Numbered from the stretch's first letter, positions 46,514-55,148 are shown. The stretch: 64,000 nucleotides of DNA from Fibrobacter sp. UBA4223 (GCA_002382975.1 DFTB01000008.1:1-64000), one strand, 5' to 3'. Numbers and translations are program-made. Notes: generated by a model not told the origin, from the letters alone.

Positions 46514-47349
46514 TTTTCCTCCTCCGGCAGGTCCACCTTCTCCTTACTGATGGGGAAGAACTGCACGTTCAGTTCGCACAACATGGTTTCACCGCTATCC
46601 GATGTGACTATATCCAGAATCTCTTTCTGAAACATATCAATTTTTCGGATAATCCGTTCAAGTCCGGCGGCAGAAACGCTCATGGTGGTCGTCGAAACGT
46701 TGCGACGGGCCGTAGTGTAGCGGTCCAGGGCTTCTTTGCCCAGATCGATCATCTGCTTCTGGAACTGGTGAACGAACAAGGGTGAAATTTCCTTGCCGCT
46801 GGTCACCGTCTTGTTCACGGAACGGTAAAAGCCGTCCACCTTTTCGATAAGTCCCAAGTCCAACAGCAACTGCAAGGACTGTTTCGCCTGGGGCACTGAA
46901 ATTTTCGGATTCAGGAACCAGGCCAGCTCCTGAAGATTCCCTTCATTGATGTTCAAGACCGAAAGAGCCTCGCGAACCGCCACGTGGTACCACTTGGCGT
47001 AATATTCCTGCTGGTTCTTGGTCAGGGCCTTTACCGCCTTGGGCAAAAGCGAAGACATCTGGTCAAAAATCTGCTGCTTGGATTCTACCGACTGGGCGTG
47101 GGTGAAGTCCACCATCAGCTTAAAATAACGGCCTTCTTTTTCGTTCAGACCTAGTGCCGCTATAAACTTCGGCACCATCTGGGGCGTAAGGGACTTGCGG
47201 CCACGGACCAGGTCCAGGTAATAGCCCGACGAGGAATAACCCGCCTTCTGGGCGAAGGACCTGTAGGAGAAGTACCGCTGTAAAGACTTGCGGTATTCGT
47301 AATAATCCTGCAAATACTTGCGGTAATTGTAGTACGCAAAGATATTCAT
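46510..47349 (-). CDS. TIGR02147/DUF4423 family regulator
   Basis: 279 residues. The opening NIFAYYNYRKYLQDYYEYRK and the following RGRKSLTPQMVPKFIAALGLNEKEGRYF segment (a helix-turn-helix) are typical of the TIGR02147 (DUF4423) family, which is multiplied in Fibrobacter and found in Bdellovibrio. The C-terminal two thirds contain a winged-helix-like part (about 130-175) and a long helical tail. DNA-binding is expected but not proved for the family. It is the first gene of a two-gene unit with a lipoprotein; repeated GAACAC boxes stand in the region before its start. Confidence 0.85.
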   Translation of the reverse strand: MNIFAYYNYRKYLQDYYEYRKSLQRYFSYRSFAQKAGYSSSGYYLDLVRGRKSLTPQMVPKFIAALGLNEKEGRYFKLMVDFTHAQSVESKQQIFDQMSSLLPKAVKALTKNQQEYYAKWYHVAVREALSVLNINEGNLQELAWFLNPKISVPQAKQSLQLLLDLGLIEKVDGFYRSVNKTVTSGKEISPLFVHQFQKQMIDLGKEALDRYTTARRNVSTTTMSVSAAGLERIIRKIDMFQKEILDIVTSDSGETMLCELNVQFFPISKEKVDLPEEEK

Positions 47350-47379
47350 CGGTTTAAATTTAATTTTTTATTTTCTTGG

Positions 47380-47505
47380 GAACACTTATTTTAAGAAAAA
47401 ATTATCATTTTTGCCGATTTTTATTAAAAAAGAACACTTTGAGAACACTTTTAGTTCAAAAGGTATACCACACTGGCAATTTTTTTGTTTATATTTAGGG
47501 AACAC
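47380..47505. promoter_or_regulatory. Region with four GAACAC boxes
   Basis: GAACAC starts at 47380, 47432, 47443 and 47500, all in the same direction; three are followed by TT. The middle two are 11 nt apart, about one helical turn. The sequence is AT-rich and upstream of the DUF4423 regulator gene, which makes these candidate operators. A TATATTT box lies at 47490-47496. Confidence 0.5.
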
Positions 47506-47523
47506 CCAATCCCATCCCTAGAC

Positions 47524-47560
47524 CCCCGGTGAACAAATCACCGAGGGTTCTTTTTTTACC
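47524..47560 (+). terminator. Terminator-like hairpin before the hydrolase-like gene
   Basis: Stem cccccggtga / tcaccgaggg with one mismatch, loop acaaa, followed by ttctttttt. It faces right, although no gene precedes it on the plus strand, so a short transcript from about 47503 (after TATATTT) may end here. Confidence 0.7.
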
Positions 47561-47586
47561 CTATGGATTTTTCTAAAATTGGCTCC

Positions 47587-48366
47587 ATGAAGGTTATCAA
47601 GAACTCCGTCTTCAAAATTCTACGCCTCGCAGGAATCCTTGCCGTCATCTACGTGAGCATGGTGTTCTACCTCGCCCTGACAGAACGGCGAAACGCCTAC
47701 CCCAGGGCCATACCTCACAAAGAAGCCCGGGCAGCCATCGAAGGCCACGCCCAAGGCATCAGCTGCACCCTGCAAGACGGAACCGTTCTCGAAGGCTGGA
47801 AGATGGGCGAAGCAGGAACCCCGACACTTCTCTACTACCCCGACGCCGACGAGGACGCCGCCCAGTTCCTGGCCGAACTGGACAGCCTTCCGGGAGTCAC
47901 GCCGGTCACCTTCAACTACCGCGGTTCCGGCAACAACAAGGGAACGCCGTCGGAAAAGACTTTTTCGCCAGATTCTAAAGAAATCCTGGAATGTGCCACC
48001 CAGGTAAACGGAACAGCACCGAAATTCATCGCCGGTCGCGGAACAGGCGCCATCCTTGCATTTAACAACAGCAATAGAGAGACAAGGCTCATCTTGATCG
48101 ACCCCGTAGAAAGCATCGCCGACGCCCTTGTATACAAGTACGGATTTCTCTACCCGAAATTCCTTGTTCGGGCGGGAGACGCCATAAACACTGGCAAAAA
48201 CGGCCTATCTATAGACCAAATTGGAATATTTTTGGACAGAAGCCAATTTAGTGACCGCGGTCACATTTTCACCCAGAAATTTCAGGGGGCAACCGTCTGG
48301 AAACGAGATGGCGGCTCGTTTAGAGCCACATTGACAGAAATCGTCCAAAGCCCAATTTCAGACTAA
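47587..48366 (+). CDS. Membrane-anchored alpha/beta-hydrolase-like protein without nucleophile Ser
   Basis: 259 residues from the ATG at 47587, which is preceded by a TAAAATTG box; an in-frame ATG at 47563 adds eight residues. One membrane helix (about 10-30) is followed by a periplasmic domain. The order of strands (TLLYYPDADEDAAQFL, VTFNYRGSGNNKGTPS) resembles lipase/peptidase-like alpha/beta hydrolases, but the expected nucleophile elbow reads GRGTG, lacking a Ser. It may be a non-catalytic homologue. No close relation to neighbours is apparent. Confidence 0.6.
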   Translation: MKVIKNSVFKILRLAGILAVIYVSMVFYLALTERRNAYPRAIPHKEARAAIEGHAQGISCTLQDGTVLEGWKMGEAGTPTLLYYPDADEDAAQFLAELDSLPGVTPVTFNYRGSGNNKGTPSEKTFSPDSKEILECATQVNGTAPKFIAGRGTGAILAFNNSNRETRLILIDPVESIADALVYKYGFLYPKFLVRAGDAINTGKNGLSIDQIGIFLDRSQFSDRGHIFTQKFQGATVWKRDGGSFRATLTEIVQSPISD

Positions 48367-48445
48367 TTCCTACTGATTTTTGTATACAAGGTTGGCATCA
48401 TATCCCGAAAAAACGCCCTCTAATCCCAATTTTTTACTATGTTTC

Positions 48446-48479
48446 TTGACGGAACCCACCAACATTTTTAACTTGTTGG
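48446..48479 (+). promoter_or_regulatory. Promoter with overlapping inverted repeat
   Basis: TTGACG (48446-48451), 17 nt, TAACTT (48469-48474). The inverted repeat ccaaca (48459-48464) / tgttgg (48474-48479) brackets the -10 box, as an operator might. Leader of about 35 nt to the ATG at 48516. Confidence 0.6.
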
Positions 48480-48515
48480 ATGCTGGGGAACAACAAAAAA
48501 AAGGTGTAAATAAAA

Positions 48516-49193
48516 ATGGATAACTTTGTAATCAAGATGGATATTCGCGGTTTTGTCCGCTTCAGCGGTGAAATCGTCAAAGAACTGAAATTGGACAAGA
48601 CGCCCTATGCAGACCTGGAAGTGGACAAGACCGGCAAGCGCATTGCCGTGACCCCCTCCAAGACCCTCAAGCCCACGTCTTACCGTTTTATGCCAAACGG
48701 AAGCGGCTACCTGCTGTATTTCAAGGGCGCCCTGAATGCCGTCGGATTCCAGATTGCCACTGGCGCTTACACAGTCGTCAAGGAAGGCTCCCGCATCGTG
48801 TTCACCGGAAAGGCCCCCGCCAAGAAAAAAGGCACCTGGGAGCCCATCGCCTGCCGTAACTCCGCCGGTCTCCCCATGCTCTCCATCGATTCCCGCGGAA
48901 CCATCATCTTTGACAAGCGCACCAGCACCGCCATGGAAACGGCCAAGAACGATACCATGATTGCGGAATACGACGCAAACAAGAAGGTCTTTAAGCTATC
49001 TTTCGGCAAGAAAGGCTTCATCAACGTCCGCACCATTGCAAGCCATGCCAACGCTTCTTTCATGGGCACGCTTTCTTCTCACGGGATTGCGCTCCCTACC
49101 AAGAGCTACCGCACAGACTGCAAGGTGAACGGTAAAACACTCACCTTCAGTGTTGCCCCGCTTATCGCGGCGCAAAAGGCTAAGAAAGGCTAA
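48516..49193 (+). CDS. Protein of unknown function with duplicated domain
   Basis: 225 residues, basic, no signal peptide. The first half (about 5-60) and a later half (about 120-175) align by eye: a strand with RGFVRF / RGTIIF, then an acidic-basic turn and a strand (RIAVTPSKT / VFKLSFGKK). Each half is about 50 residues and resembles AbrB/SpoVT-like swapped-hairpin units, which would suggest DNA binding; this is only inference from pattern. Translation is followed after two nt by the next gene, so they form an operon. Confidence 0.55.
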   Translation: MDNFVIKMDIRGFVRFSGEIVKELKLDKTPYADLEVDKTGKRIAVTPSKTLKPTSYRFMPNGSGYLLYFKGALNAVGFQIATGAYTVVKEGSRIVFTGKAPAKKKGTWEPIACRNSAGLPMLSIDSRGTIIFDKRTSTAMETAKNDTMIAEYDANKKVFKLSFGKKGFINVRTIASHANASFMGTLSSHGIALPTKSYRTDCKVNGKTLTFSVAPLIAAQKAKKG

Positions 49194-49195
49194 AA

Positions 49196-49636
49196 ATGAT
49201 TGACGTACTCAAGGCGTTCTACTCGATCCACTACAACTTCGCCGCGGTGAGCATTTTGCTCCTTGCGCTGAATATTTTTCTTCTGACCAAGAAGAACTAT
49301 AAGTGGACCATCATCTTCACGGCCGTGTTGATTGTGTTCAACGTGTTCCTTTACAAGCGTACCGAAGGCAAGTCATGGACAATCTATATTGATCCTCCCG
49401 AAGACGCAGGCAATTCGTTCTACAAGCCCCAACCCAAGGAATTGACCTTTTCGGTTCATAAGGATTGGGTCATCGTGGACGACAAGGGCGAGAAGCACCA
49501 TTGGTGCTGGGTGGACGATTATTGGGACAAATTCGCGAACACCGACGTAATCGCAGCCATCTGGGGTGAAAACTCCAGCAAGAAGTTGATGAAATCTACG
49601 GAATCCCGTGCGAACGACGCGAGCAATCAGCAATAG
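49196..49636 (+). CDS. Small membrane protein of unknown function
   Basis: 146 residues. Two membrane helices (about 12-30 and 36-54), then a soluble domain of about 85 residues rich in Trp, Asp and His (HHWCWVDDYW) and a polar tail. No family recognised. It is coupled to the duplicated-domain gene upstream (two nt gap) and converges on lpxH. Confidence 0.6.
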   Translation: MIDVLKAFYSIHYNFAAVSILLLALNIFLLTKKNYKWTIIFTAVLIVFNVFLYKRTEGKSWTIYIDPPEDAGNSFYKPQPKELTFSVHKDWVIVDDKGEKHHWCWVDDYWDKFANTDVIAAIWGENSSKKLMKSTESRANDASNQQ

Positions 49637-49638
49637 CT

Positions 49639-50364
49639 CTATTTCTTGAATTCTTCAACAGAAAGCTCACCTGCCTCAAACCTGAGGTAGGTGAGTTTTT
49701 TTATCCATTCGCCAGGGGACGCCACCAAGCCAGTCTTGACGGGCCAGATGCCCGGAATATGGTGGTGTCCGTGGACACATATCTGGCAATTGTTTTTCCC
49801 TATAGCACGCTCTGCCCAGGCCAAGTATTCGTCCAACTTGATTTCGCGGTCGACACCGAATTTACGACTGCGACGTCCAACGAGGCGGGCAAGCCCCATC
49901 CCCCAATCCGGATGGATTTGCCTGAACAGCCATTGGTTGAGCGGATTGTTCAAAATTTTTCGAAAGATTCGATAGCTCCAGTCCGAGCGGGCTACGCCAT
50001 CTCCATGGGTAAAGAAAACCTTTTTACCCTGAATATCCAGCTTTAAACTTGTAGAAACCTGGACACCGAGGTTTTTCGGGAAGAAATCGCCGTAGGCAAA
50101 GTCGTGGTTCCCTCGCAGCAGGTGCACCTGGACGCCGGATTCTACCAGTTCCGCAAGGGCTCGGAACAATTGAAAATGTTCCTTGTTCACATAGTAACGG
50201 TATTCGTACCAGAACTCAAACAGGTCGCCCAAGATGACCACATGGCTCGCCGCACCTTTCCAGGAGCGCAAGAGTTCGATCAAAAGCTTTTCCCTATAAG
50301 GGACTGCCCCAGGAGGTTCTACCCCCAGGTGCGCATCTCCGAGAAAGTATGCGGGCTTTTCCAT
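49639..50364 (-). CDS. lpxH: UDP-2,3-diacylglucosamine diphosphatase-like metallophosphoesterase
   Basis: 241 residues. Calcineurin-like metal ligands: D10 and H12 in GDAHLG, GDLFEFW, GNHDF, and the GHHH block near the end. The GDLFEFW form is typical of LpxH, which splits UDP-diacylglucosamine to lipid X in lipid A synthesis. Other lipid A genes are not in the window except waaA. A TAAATT box lies seven nt before the ATG. Confidence 0.88.
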   Translation of the reverse strand: MEKPAYFLGDAHLGVEPPGAVPYREKLLIELLRSWKGAASHVVILGDLFEFWYEYRYYVNKEHFQLFRALAELVESGVQVHLLRGNHDFAYGDFFPKNLGVQVSTSLKLDIQGKKVFFTHGDGVARSDWSYRIFRKILNNPLNQWLFRQIHPDWGMGLARLVGRRSRKFGVDREIKLDEYLAWAERAIGKNNCQICVHGHHHIPGIWPVKTGLVASPGEWIKKLTYLRFEAGELSVEEFKK

Positions 50365-50408
50365 AGAAAGAAATTTAGAATTCGAACTGCAGATACTAAA
50401 TTAGGGTT

Positions 50409-50999
50409 ATGCATTTTTTGCCGCACATTCGGGCGCTCCTGCTGTGGAGTTCGGCACTTTTGGTAAGCGCCTGTTCCGTGGACCTGGTGCAGGGAGACCA
50501 AGGAAACGGGGCCTTTTACGCGCCGAACCATACGCACGCCGATTCAGCACCGCTGTTCGACAAGATTCCCCTGATTCTCGAGAGCGACACCCTCTGGCTT
50601 TCGGAAGGTCTAAGGCAAGGATACGACCGTGCCGCCAACCAGGATTTTTACCCACGGAAAAAATGTAACGGTTCGGCAAGCATCCTGGCACAAGTGGTAC
50701 AAAATGCTGAAGCCACTCCCTGGAGTATTCCTTTGTTCGTAATTCCCTTCTGGCCTATAATGCCCGTCGACGAAACCTGGACCTACACACTGAAAGTGCA
50801 AATCCATTGCGACGGCGTGCTTGTCAAGCAGGCCGAATACAAAGAAGAAGAAACTGTCAAGGCCGATCTTTACGGCAAATTGCGCAGCGACCTTTTGAAC
50901 GAGGCCTCCAGGGACATGCACCGCAAGCTGGTCCAGAGGCTCGCCTTTGAACTGAACTACCCCTACAACGCCGACATGGGCGTGCGTAGTGATTACTAA
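50409..50999 (+). CDS. Putative lipoprotein of unknown function
   Basis: 196 residues. Signal peptide ends in LVSAC (lipidated Cys about 22). The mature part has a Cys/Lys-rich segment (DFYPRKKCNGSAS) and a hydrophobic stretch (PWSIPLFVIPFWPIMPV) that may touch the membrane. No family recognised. TAAATT box six nt before the ATG. rsmI follows nine nt downstream but has its own TAAATTTG box. Confidence 0.65.
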   Translation: MHFLPHIRALLLWSSALLVSACSVDLVQGDQGNGAFYAPNHTHADSAPLFDKIPLILESDTLWLSEGLRQGYDRAANQDFYPRKKCNGSASILAQVVQNAEATPWSIPLFVIPFWPIMPVDETWTYTLKVQIHCDGVLVKQAEYKEEETVKADLYGKLRSDLLNEASRDMHRKLVQRLAFELNYPYNADMGVRSDY

Positions 51000-51008
51000 A
51001 TTTGAGCC

Positions 51009-51695
51009 ATGGCTCATACCCTGTACATTGTAGCGACTCCTATCGGGAACATGGAGGACATCACCTACCGTGCGGTCCGTACCCTGAAAGATGTTCCCCT
51101 GGTACTTGCCGAAGATACGCGCCACACCCGGATCCTCTTCGACCATTTCGGGATTTCCACCCCCATGGAGGCCTACCACGACTTCAATAAAGAAGCCGTT
51201 ACTCCCAAATACGTAAGCTACTTGAAAGACCAGGGAGACATCGCCCTGGTCAGCGACGCGGGCACCCCGGGAATCGCGGACCCAGCCTTCAACCTGGTCC
51301 GGGAATGCGTTCGCGAAGGGATTGACGTGCGGGCGGTCCCTGGCCCCTGCGCCATGGTGACGGCACTGGTCAGTAGCGGTATGCCCACGGACCACTTTGC
51401 CTTCCAGTATTTTTCGCCCAAGAAGAGCGCCCAGCGGCTGCACCTTCTGGAAAAACTGAAAGACGAAGAAGCCACCCAGATTTTTTACGCCAGTCCCCAT
51501 AACGTGGACAAGTTCGTAGCCGAAATCCAGACGGTCTTCGGAGACATCAAGATTGCACTGATGCGGGAACTGACCAAAAAGTTCGAGGAACACCTGATTG
51601 GCACTCCCGCAGAAATACTCGCCCACTTCAAGAGCCACCCGCCCAAAGGTGAGTTCGTGCTGATTTTCAACCCGAAGGACAAAAGCGGGCTGTGA
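51009..51695 (+). CDS. rsmI: 16S rRNA (cytidine1402-2'-O)-methyltransferase
   Basis: 228 residues, somewhat shorter than the common 280 because the C-terminal extension is short. The start LYIVATPIGNMEDITYRA, LAEDTRHTRILFDHF, VSDAGTPGIADP and PGPCAMVTAL motifs are the SAM-binding and substrate blocks of the RsmI/tetrapyrrole methylase fold. A TAAATTTG box ends four nt before the ATG, which is the clearest near-leaderless case in the window. Confidence 0.95.
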   Translation: MAHTLYIVATPIGNMEDITYRAVRTLKDVPLVLAEDTRHTRILFDHFGISTPMEAYHDFNKEAVTPKYVSYLKDQGDIALVSDAGTPGIADPAFNLVRECVREGIDVRAVPGPCAMVTALVSSGMPTDHFAFQYFSPKKSAQRLHLLEKLKDEEATQIFYASPHNVDKFVAEIQTVFGDIKIALMRELTKKFEEHLIGTPAEILAHFKSHPPKGEFVLIFNPKDKSGL

Positions 51696-51773
51696 TCGAG
51701 GTTTTAGGCGATAGGCTGTAGGTATTAGGGCGGATGGAAGCAAGAAAATTTAGTGTGAAATGTGTGATGTGGA

Positions 51774-53711
51774 ATGACTGATTTTTTGAACAGACTGAAA
51801 TCGTGGATTGGGGCATTGCCTAGAATGTACCGGATTTTTCTCGGGCTTCTGTTCGTGGCCGAATTAGGCCTCTACCTAGTCACTCCCGACGAGCCGGGAC
51901 TTTACTCCTGGAAACCGCAGTTTATCCCGTTCATTGTCGCCCTGCCGTTTCTCCTTGTCAAGAGCGTCCGTAAGCCATTCAACCGTTTTGTCTGCAGTTA
52001 CGCCCTCATCTCCTTTGCCTTTCTCGCCCTAGATTACCTGGCAGGCGGGCATGCGGGACTCGTCCAGATTTCTGTGCTGTTCATTCCCTTCGGGCTTTAC
52101 CTGCTGTACCGTTTTGGCGTGTGGAATTTCAAAAGGCTCTGCGAAAGAGATTCCCGGACAGCGCTATTGCTTTCTACCATTGCCTGGGGCGCCATGGCCC
52201 TGGCGTTTCCGCCGCTCCCCCTGGGGCCTGCCGCCCTGCTGCTGCTTGTGCCCTGGTTCATCGCCATGAATCGCTACAGCCGTAGTTCAGCCATTTTTGC
52301 CACCTTCTGGTCGGGCATGGTCTATAACGGCATCAACTACTACTGGATTTTCAACGTCATGAACGTGGAGACGGCACCATCGGCCATCATCTTCTTGGGC
52401 GTGGTGCTTTTGGTGGCCTTCTTCAGCTTCTACAGTGTGGTAGCGGCTTTCGTCTATACCCTCGTCAAGGATATCCGCATCAAGGGGTATAGGATTTTCT
52501 GGATACTCTACCCCGTGTTTTACGCCGGGCTCGAAATGACCCGTACCCGCGGGGATTTCGCCTTCCCCTGGAGCCACCTGGGCTACGTGTTCGGCAACTA
52601 CCTGGAACTTTTGCAGGCTCTTTCTATCATCGGAATCTTCGGCTACACCACCCTGATTGTGGCAAGCAACATGCTGGTTGCAAATGCTTTGGACAAGCCT
52701 GGTCTAAAAGCCAAGTGGCCCTTTGCGTTACCCGCCCTAATTCTCATAGCCCTACTTGTTCACGGAAAAATCACCTTGTCCTCCCCCGAAGCGGCACCCT
52801 TCTACGGAAGCGACGGGGAGCACACTCCCCAAATAGCCATGGTGCAGCCCTGCATTCAGCAGGGTGAAAAATGGAGCAAGGAGCGCTACGACCGCATTAT
52901 CGACAAGACCCTCGGTATGGTCCGGGACAGCGTCAAAGACGGAACGGACCTGATTATCCTTGCAGAAACCGCCATTCCAGACCACATCCGTAGGCAGCCC
53001 GCTACGATTGTCAGGCTGCACAACGTCGCAAGCCGCATGAACGCAAGCATTCTGGTGGGCGCCCTTGATTTCAAACGGAACAAGGAGCCTGGTGCAGTGC
53101 GCCGCTACGAGGTGTACAACGCCTCGTTCCTGTTCAGCCCCAATGACGGAAGCTTTCCCCAGCGTTACATCAAAAAGCACCTGGTTCCTTTCAGCGAAAG
53201 GATTCCTTTCGACGACATCTTCCCAATCCTGAACTACGTGGATCTGGGCGAAGGCGATTTTGTTCCCGGAAAAGAAACTCCCGTGTACGGCCCCTTCTTG
53301 TGGACGCCTTTCATATGCTACGACGCCATCTTCGGCGACCTGGTGCGGGATGCCATCCGGGCAGGCTCCAGGTTCATGGTGAACATCACTAACGACGGAT
53401 GGTTCGGCAGGAGTACCGCCCCCTACCAGCACCTGAACCTGGTGCGTTACCGCACCATCGAAAACGGCATGCCGGCGGCAAGGCTTGCCAACAGCGGAGT
53501 GTCCGTATTCATTGACCAGTATGGTCACATGGACTTGAACACGCCTATTTTTGAAGACGCCGTCATCCAGCGCAAGATGCAACTAAAGACCAGGGACACC
53601 CTGTACCAGCATATCGGCGATTATCTTGAAACCGCCCTGCTCTGGTTCTTCGCCATTTACTTGCTAGCGGCAATCGGATGCCGATTGAGATTCTCACCTA
53701 CGCGAGAATGA
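51774..53711 (+). CDS. lnt: Apolipoprotein N-acyltransferase
   Basis: 645 residues, longer than the usual 510 because of extra N-terminal membrane helices (about 12-120). Adds the third acyl chain to lipoproteins. Catalytic triad in the carbon-nitrogen hydrolase domain: E398 (LAETAIPD), K467 (IKKHLVPF) and C515 (ICYDAIF), followed by NITNDGWFG. The last codons (from about 53685) lie in a copy of the GC-hairpin repeat, so the C-terminus is repeat-made. Fits the many lipoproteins of this window. Confidence 0.94.
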   Translation: MTDFLNRLKSWIGALPRMYRIFLGLLFVAELGLYLVTPDEPGLYSWKPQFIPFIVALPFLLVKSVRKPFNRFVCSYALISFAFLALDYLAGGHAGLVQISVLFIPFGLYLLYRFGVWNFKRLCERDSRTALLLSTIAWGAMALAFPPLPLGPAALLLLVPWFIAMNRYSRSSAIFATFWSGMVYNGINYYWIFNVMNVETAPSAIIFLGVVLLVAFFSFYSVVAAFVYTLVKDIRIKGYRIFWILYPVFYAGLEMTRTRGDFAFPWSHLGYVFGNYLELLQALSIIGIFGYTTLIVASNMLVANALDKPGLKAKWPFALPALILIALLVHGKITLSSPEAAPFYGSDGEHTPQIAMVQPCIQQGEKWSKERYDRIIDKTLGMVRDSVKDGTDLIILAETAIPDHIRRQPATIVRLHNVASRMNASILVGALDFKRNKEPGAVRRYEVYNASFLFSPNDGSFPQRYIKKHLVPFSERIPFDDIFPILNYVDLGEGDFVPGKETPVYGPFLWTPFICYDAIFGDLVRDAIRAGSRFMVNITNDGWFGRSTAPYQHLNLVRYRTIENGMPAARLANSGVSVFIDQYGHMDLNTPIFEDAVIQRKMQLKTRDTLYQHIGDYLETALLWFFAIYLLAAIGCRLRFSPTRE

Positions 53712-53713
53712 CG
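53691..53713. repeat. Hairpin repeat overlapping the 3' end of lnt
   Basis: gagattctcacctacgcgag with aatgac at its end, a diverged member of the family found at 503-529. It supplies the final codons and stop of lnt. Confidence 0.65.
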
Positions 53714-53759
53714 AATGTTGTTTTGCAAGAGTGGCGAAAAAGCCTATTTGCAAAACAGA

Positions 53760-54407
53760 CTACAACAAAAGCTGCGGCGGCCAGTGGCCAGCCTTGGGGC
53801 GCTCCTTGAAAGTCGCCCCCGGCATAAGATCCTTGAGTTTCAACGTCTGGGCAGGTGGAACGGCCCTGTCCATACGGCCGTAAACCACTTCAATTCCACT
53901 ACAATCCTCTAGAGGTTTCGAAATCTTGTTGCCCGCCAGGTAGGTAATGCCCTTGGCCAGTTTCTCGGCGTTCATCTTCTTGGCGCAGTCCATCCAGTCG
54001 TCTTGCCACTCGCCGAATTCGTCTTCGAACTGCTCCGCAAAAGAATTCAGGCCCGGTTCCGTAGTCGTCTGCATCTGCCTTGCCATAAAGTGCAGGTTCG
54101 TCTCCGTCCAGTCGCTGTCTTCGTCGCAGAAGTCCGCATAAGGCGAAAGCAGAATCCATCGCTGTGCCGATGGTTTTTTCTTGTGGTGCATGAGCAAGAG
54201 AAACGCACCCATGCCAGAGCCTACCGCTACATCGGCCTTGGAAAGTCCGGGAATCTTGTAAAGGTCATCCAGGTTGTCCGCCATAGTCTCGTAGGGAACA
54301 AAGGTATGGTCGGCAGAAGACTCCACTTCTGTCAAGTCGTCTTGCCATAGCGACAAGTCCGACGCCCAGTCCGGCAACCAGACCCACTTTTCATTTGACT
54401 TCGCCAT
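53760..54407 (-). CDS. BioH/BioG-like alpha/beta-hydrolase with altered nucleophile elbow
   Basis: 215 residues. The start WVWLPDWASDLSLWQDDL resembles BioH/DUF452 proteins (HGWG...W region), and the end has the Asp (GRMDRAVPP) and His (GHWPP) of the triad. The elbow reads VGSGMGA where VGWSMGA is expected, so the Ser is one place early and the nucleophile position is Gly. It could still be a pimeloyl-ACP esterase relative of biotin synthesis, or inactive. No other biotin gene is near. Confidence 0.65.
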   Translation of the reverse strand: MAKSNEKWVWLPDWASDLSLWQDDLTEVESSADHTFVPYETMADNLDDLYKIPGLSKADVAVGSGMGAFLLLMHHKKKPSAQRWILLSPYADFCDEDSDWTETNLHFMARQMQTTTEPGLNSFAEQFEDEFGEWQDDWMDCAKKMNAEKLAKGITYLAGNKISKPLEDCSGIEVVYGRMDRAVPPAQTLKLKDLMPGATFKERPKAGHWPPQLLL

Positions 54408-54528
54408 AACCCAGATTAATCACCCTTTACTAAAACACTCCCAAAACGGATTTCTATATAGAAAGATATATAGTGAAATCAAGAAAAGAACATTTTTTTT
54501 GTTTTTTTTTACTTTATGATATAGATAT

Positions 54529-55143
54529 ATGCTTTTTGGGCGAAATTTCAGCTTTTTTTTGATATTTATCACACTTTGCGCTTGGGGCGTATCCACAGCC
54601 GCCCCCCTGAGGCTCCATGACGAGAACAGGGTAATGAGCGCAACCCAAGCCCGTTATTTGGAAAAACTGGCCAAGGAGCTGGAGCAAAAAACCGGATTCA
54701 GCCTGTCTGTAGTTCTGCTAGAAGACAGCCGGAACAAGCGGGATTTTTCGCCAGACAGTAACGAGATTCTTCTTTATACGGCTTTCGTGCAACAGTTGCA
54801 TCATGTTCAACTCGGAAAAAATCCGGAGTCTTTCCTTCCGAAAAGCACCATCGAAAAGCTCCAACAGGAATACCTTTTTCCGGAATACATGTCCGCCAGA
54901 TATGACAAGGGGACTTTGCTACTAGCTTACCATCTTTCAAACGAACTTGCAAAGGCAAAGGGCACGACATTGGTTACTGAGCCTCCGGAATTTGAAAGCG
55001 CCGGCAGCCTCAATGCGGCAGGCTGGGTGTTTGTCGCAATCATCTTTTCGCTAGTGTTTTACGCCCTGTACAAAAGGGGACGCCGCACCAGCGCCGGTTT
55101 CACCAGCAAGCGATTCCATTACGGACGGTTCGGCTGGAGGTAG
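54529..55143 (+). CDS. TPM-domain-like membrane protein
   Basis: 204 residues. Signal peptide (about 1-24, STAAP), a TPM-like domain (about 28-150; RVMSATQARYLEKLAKELEQKTGFSLSVVLLED) and one membrane helix (about 164-182) with a basic tail. TPM proteins are envelope proteins, some with acid phosphatase activity or roles in photosystem repair; no substrate can be assigned. Five nt before the next gene, which is read with a GGAGG site. Confidence 0.7.
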   Translation: MLFGRNFSFFLIFITLCAWGVSTAAPLRLHDENRVMSATQARYLEKLAKELEQKTGFSLSVVLLEDSRNKRDFSPDSNEILLYTAFVQQLHHVQLGKNPESFLPKSTIEKLQQEYLFPEYMSARYDKGTLLLAYHLSNELAKAKGTTLVTEPPEFESAGSLNAAGWVFVAIIFSLVFYALYKRGRRTSAGFTSKRFHYGRFGWR

Positions 55144-55148
55144 TTTTT

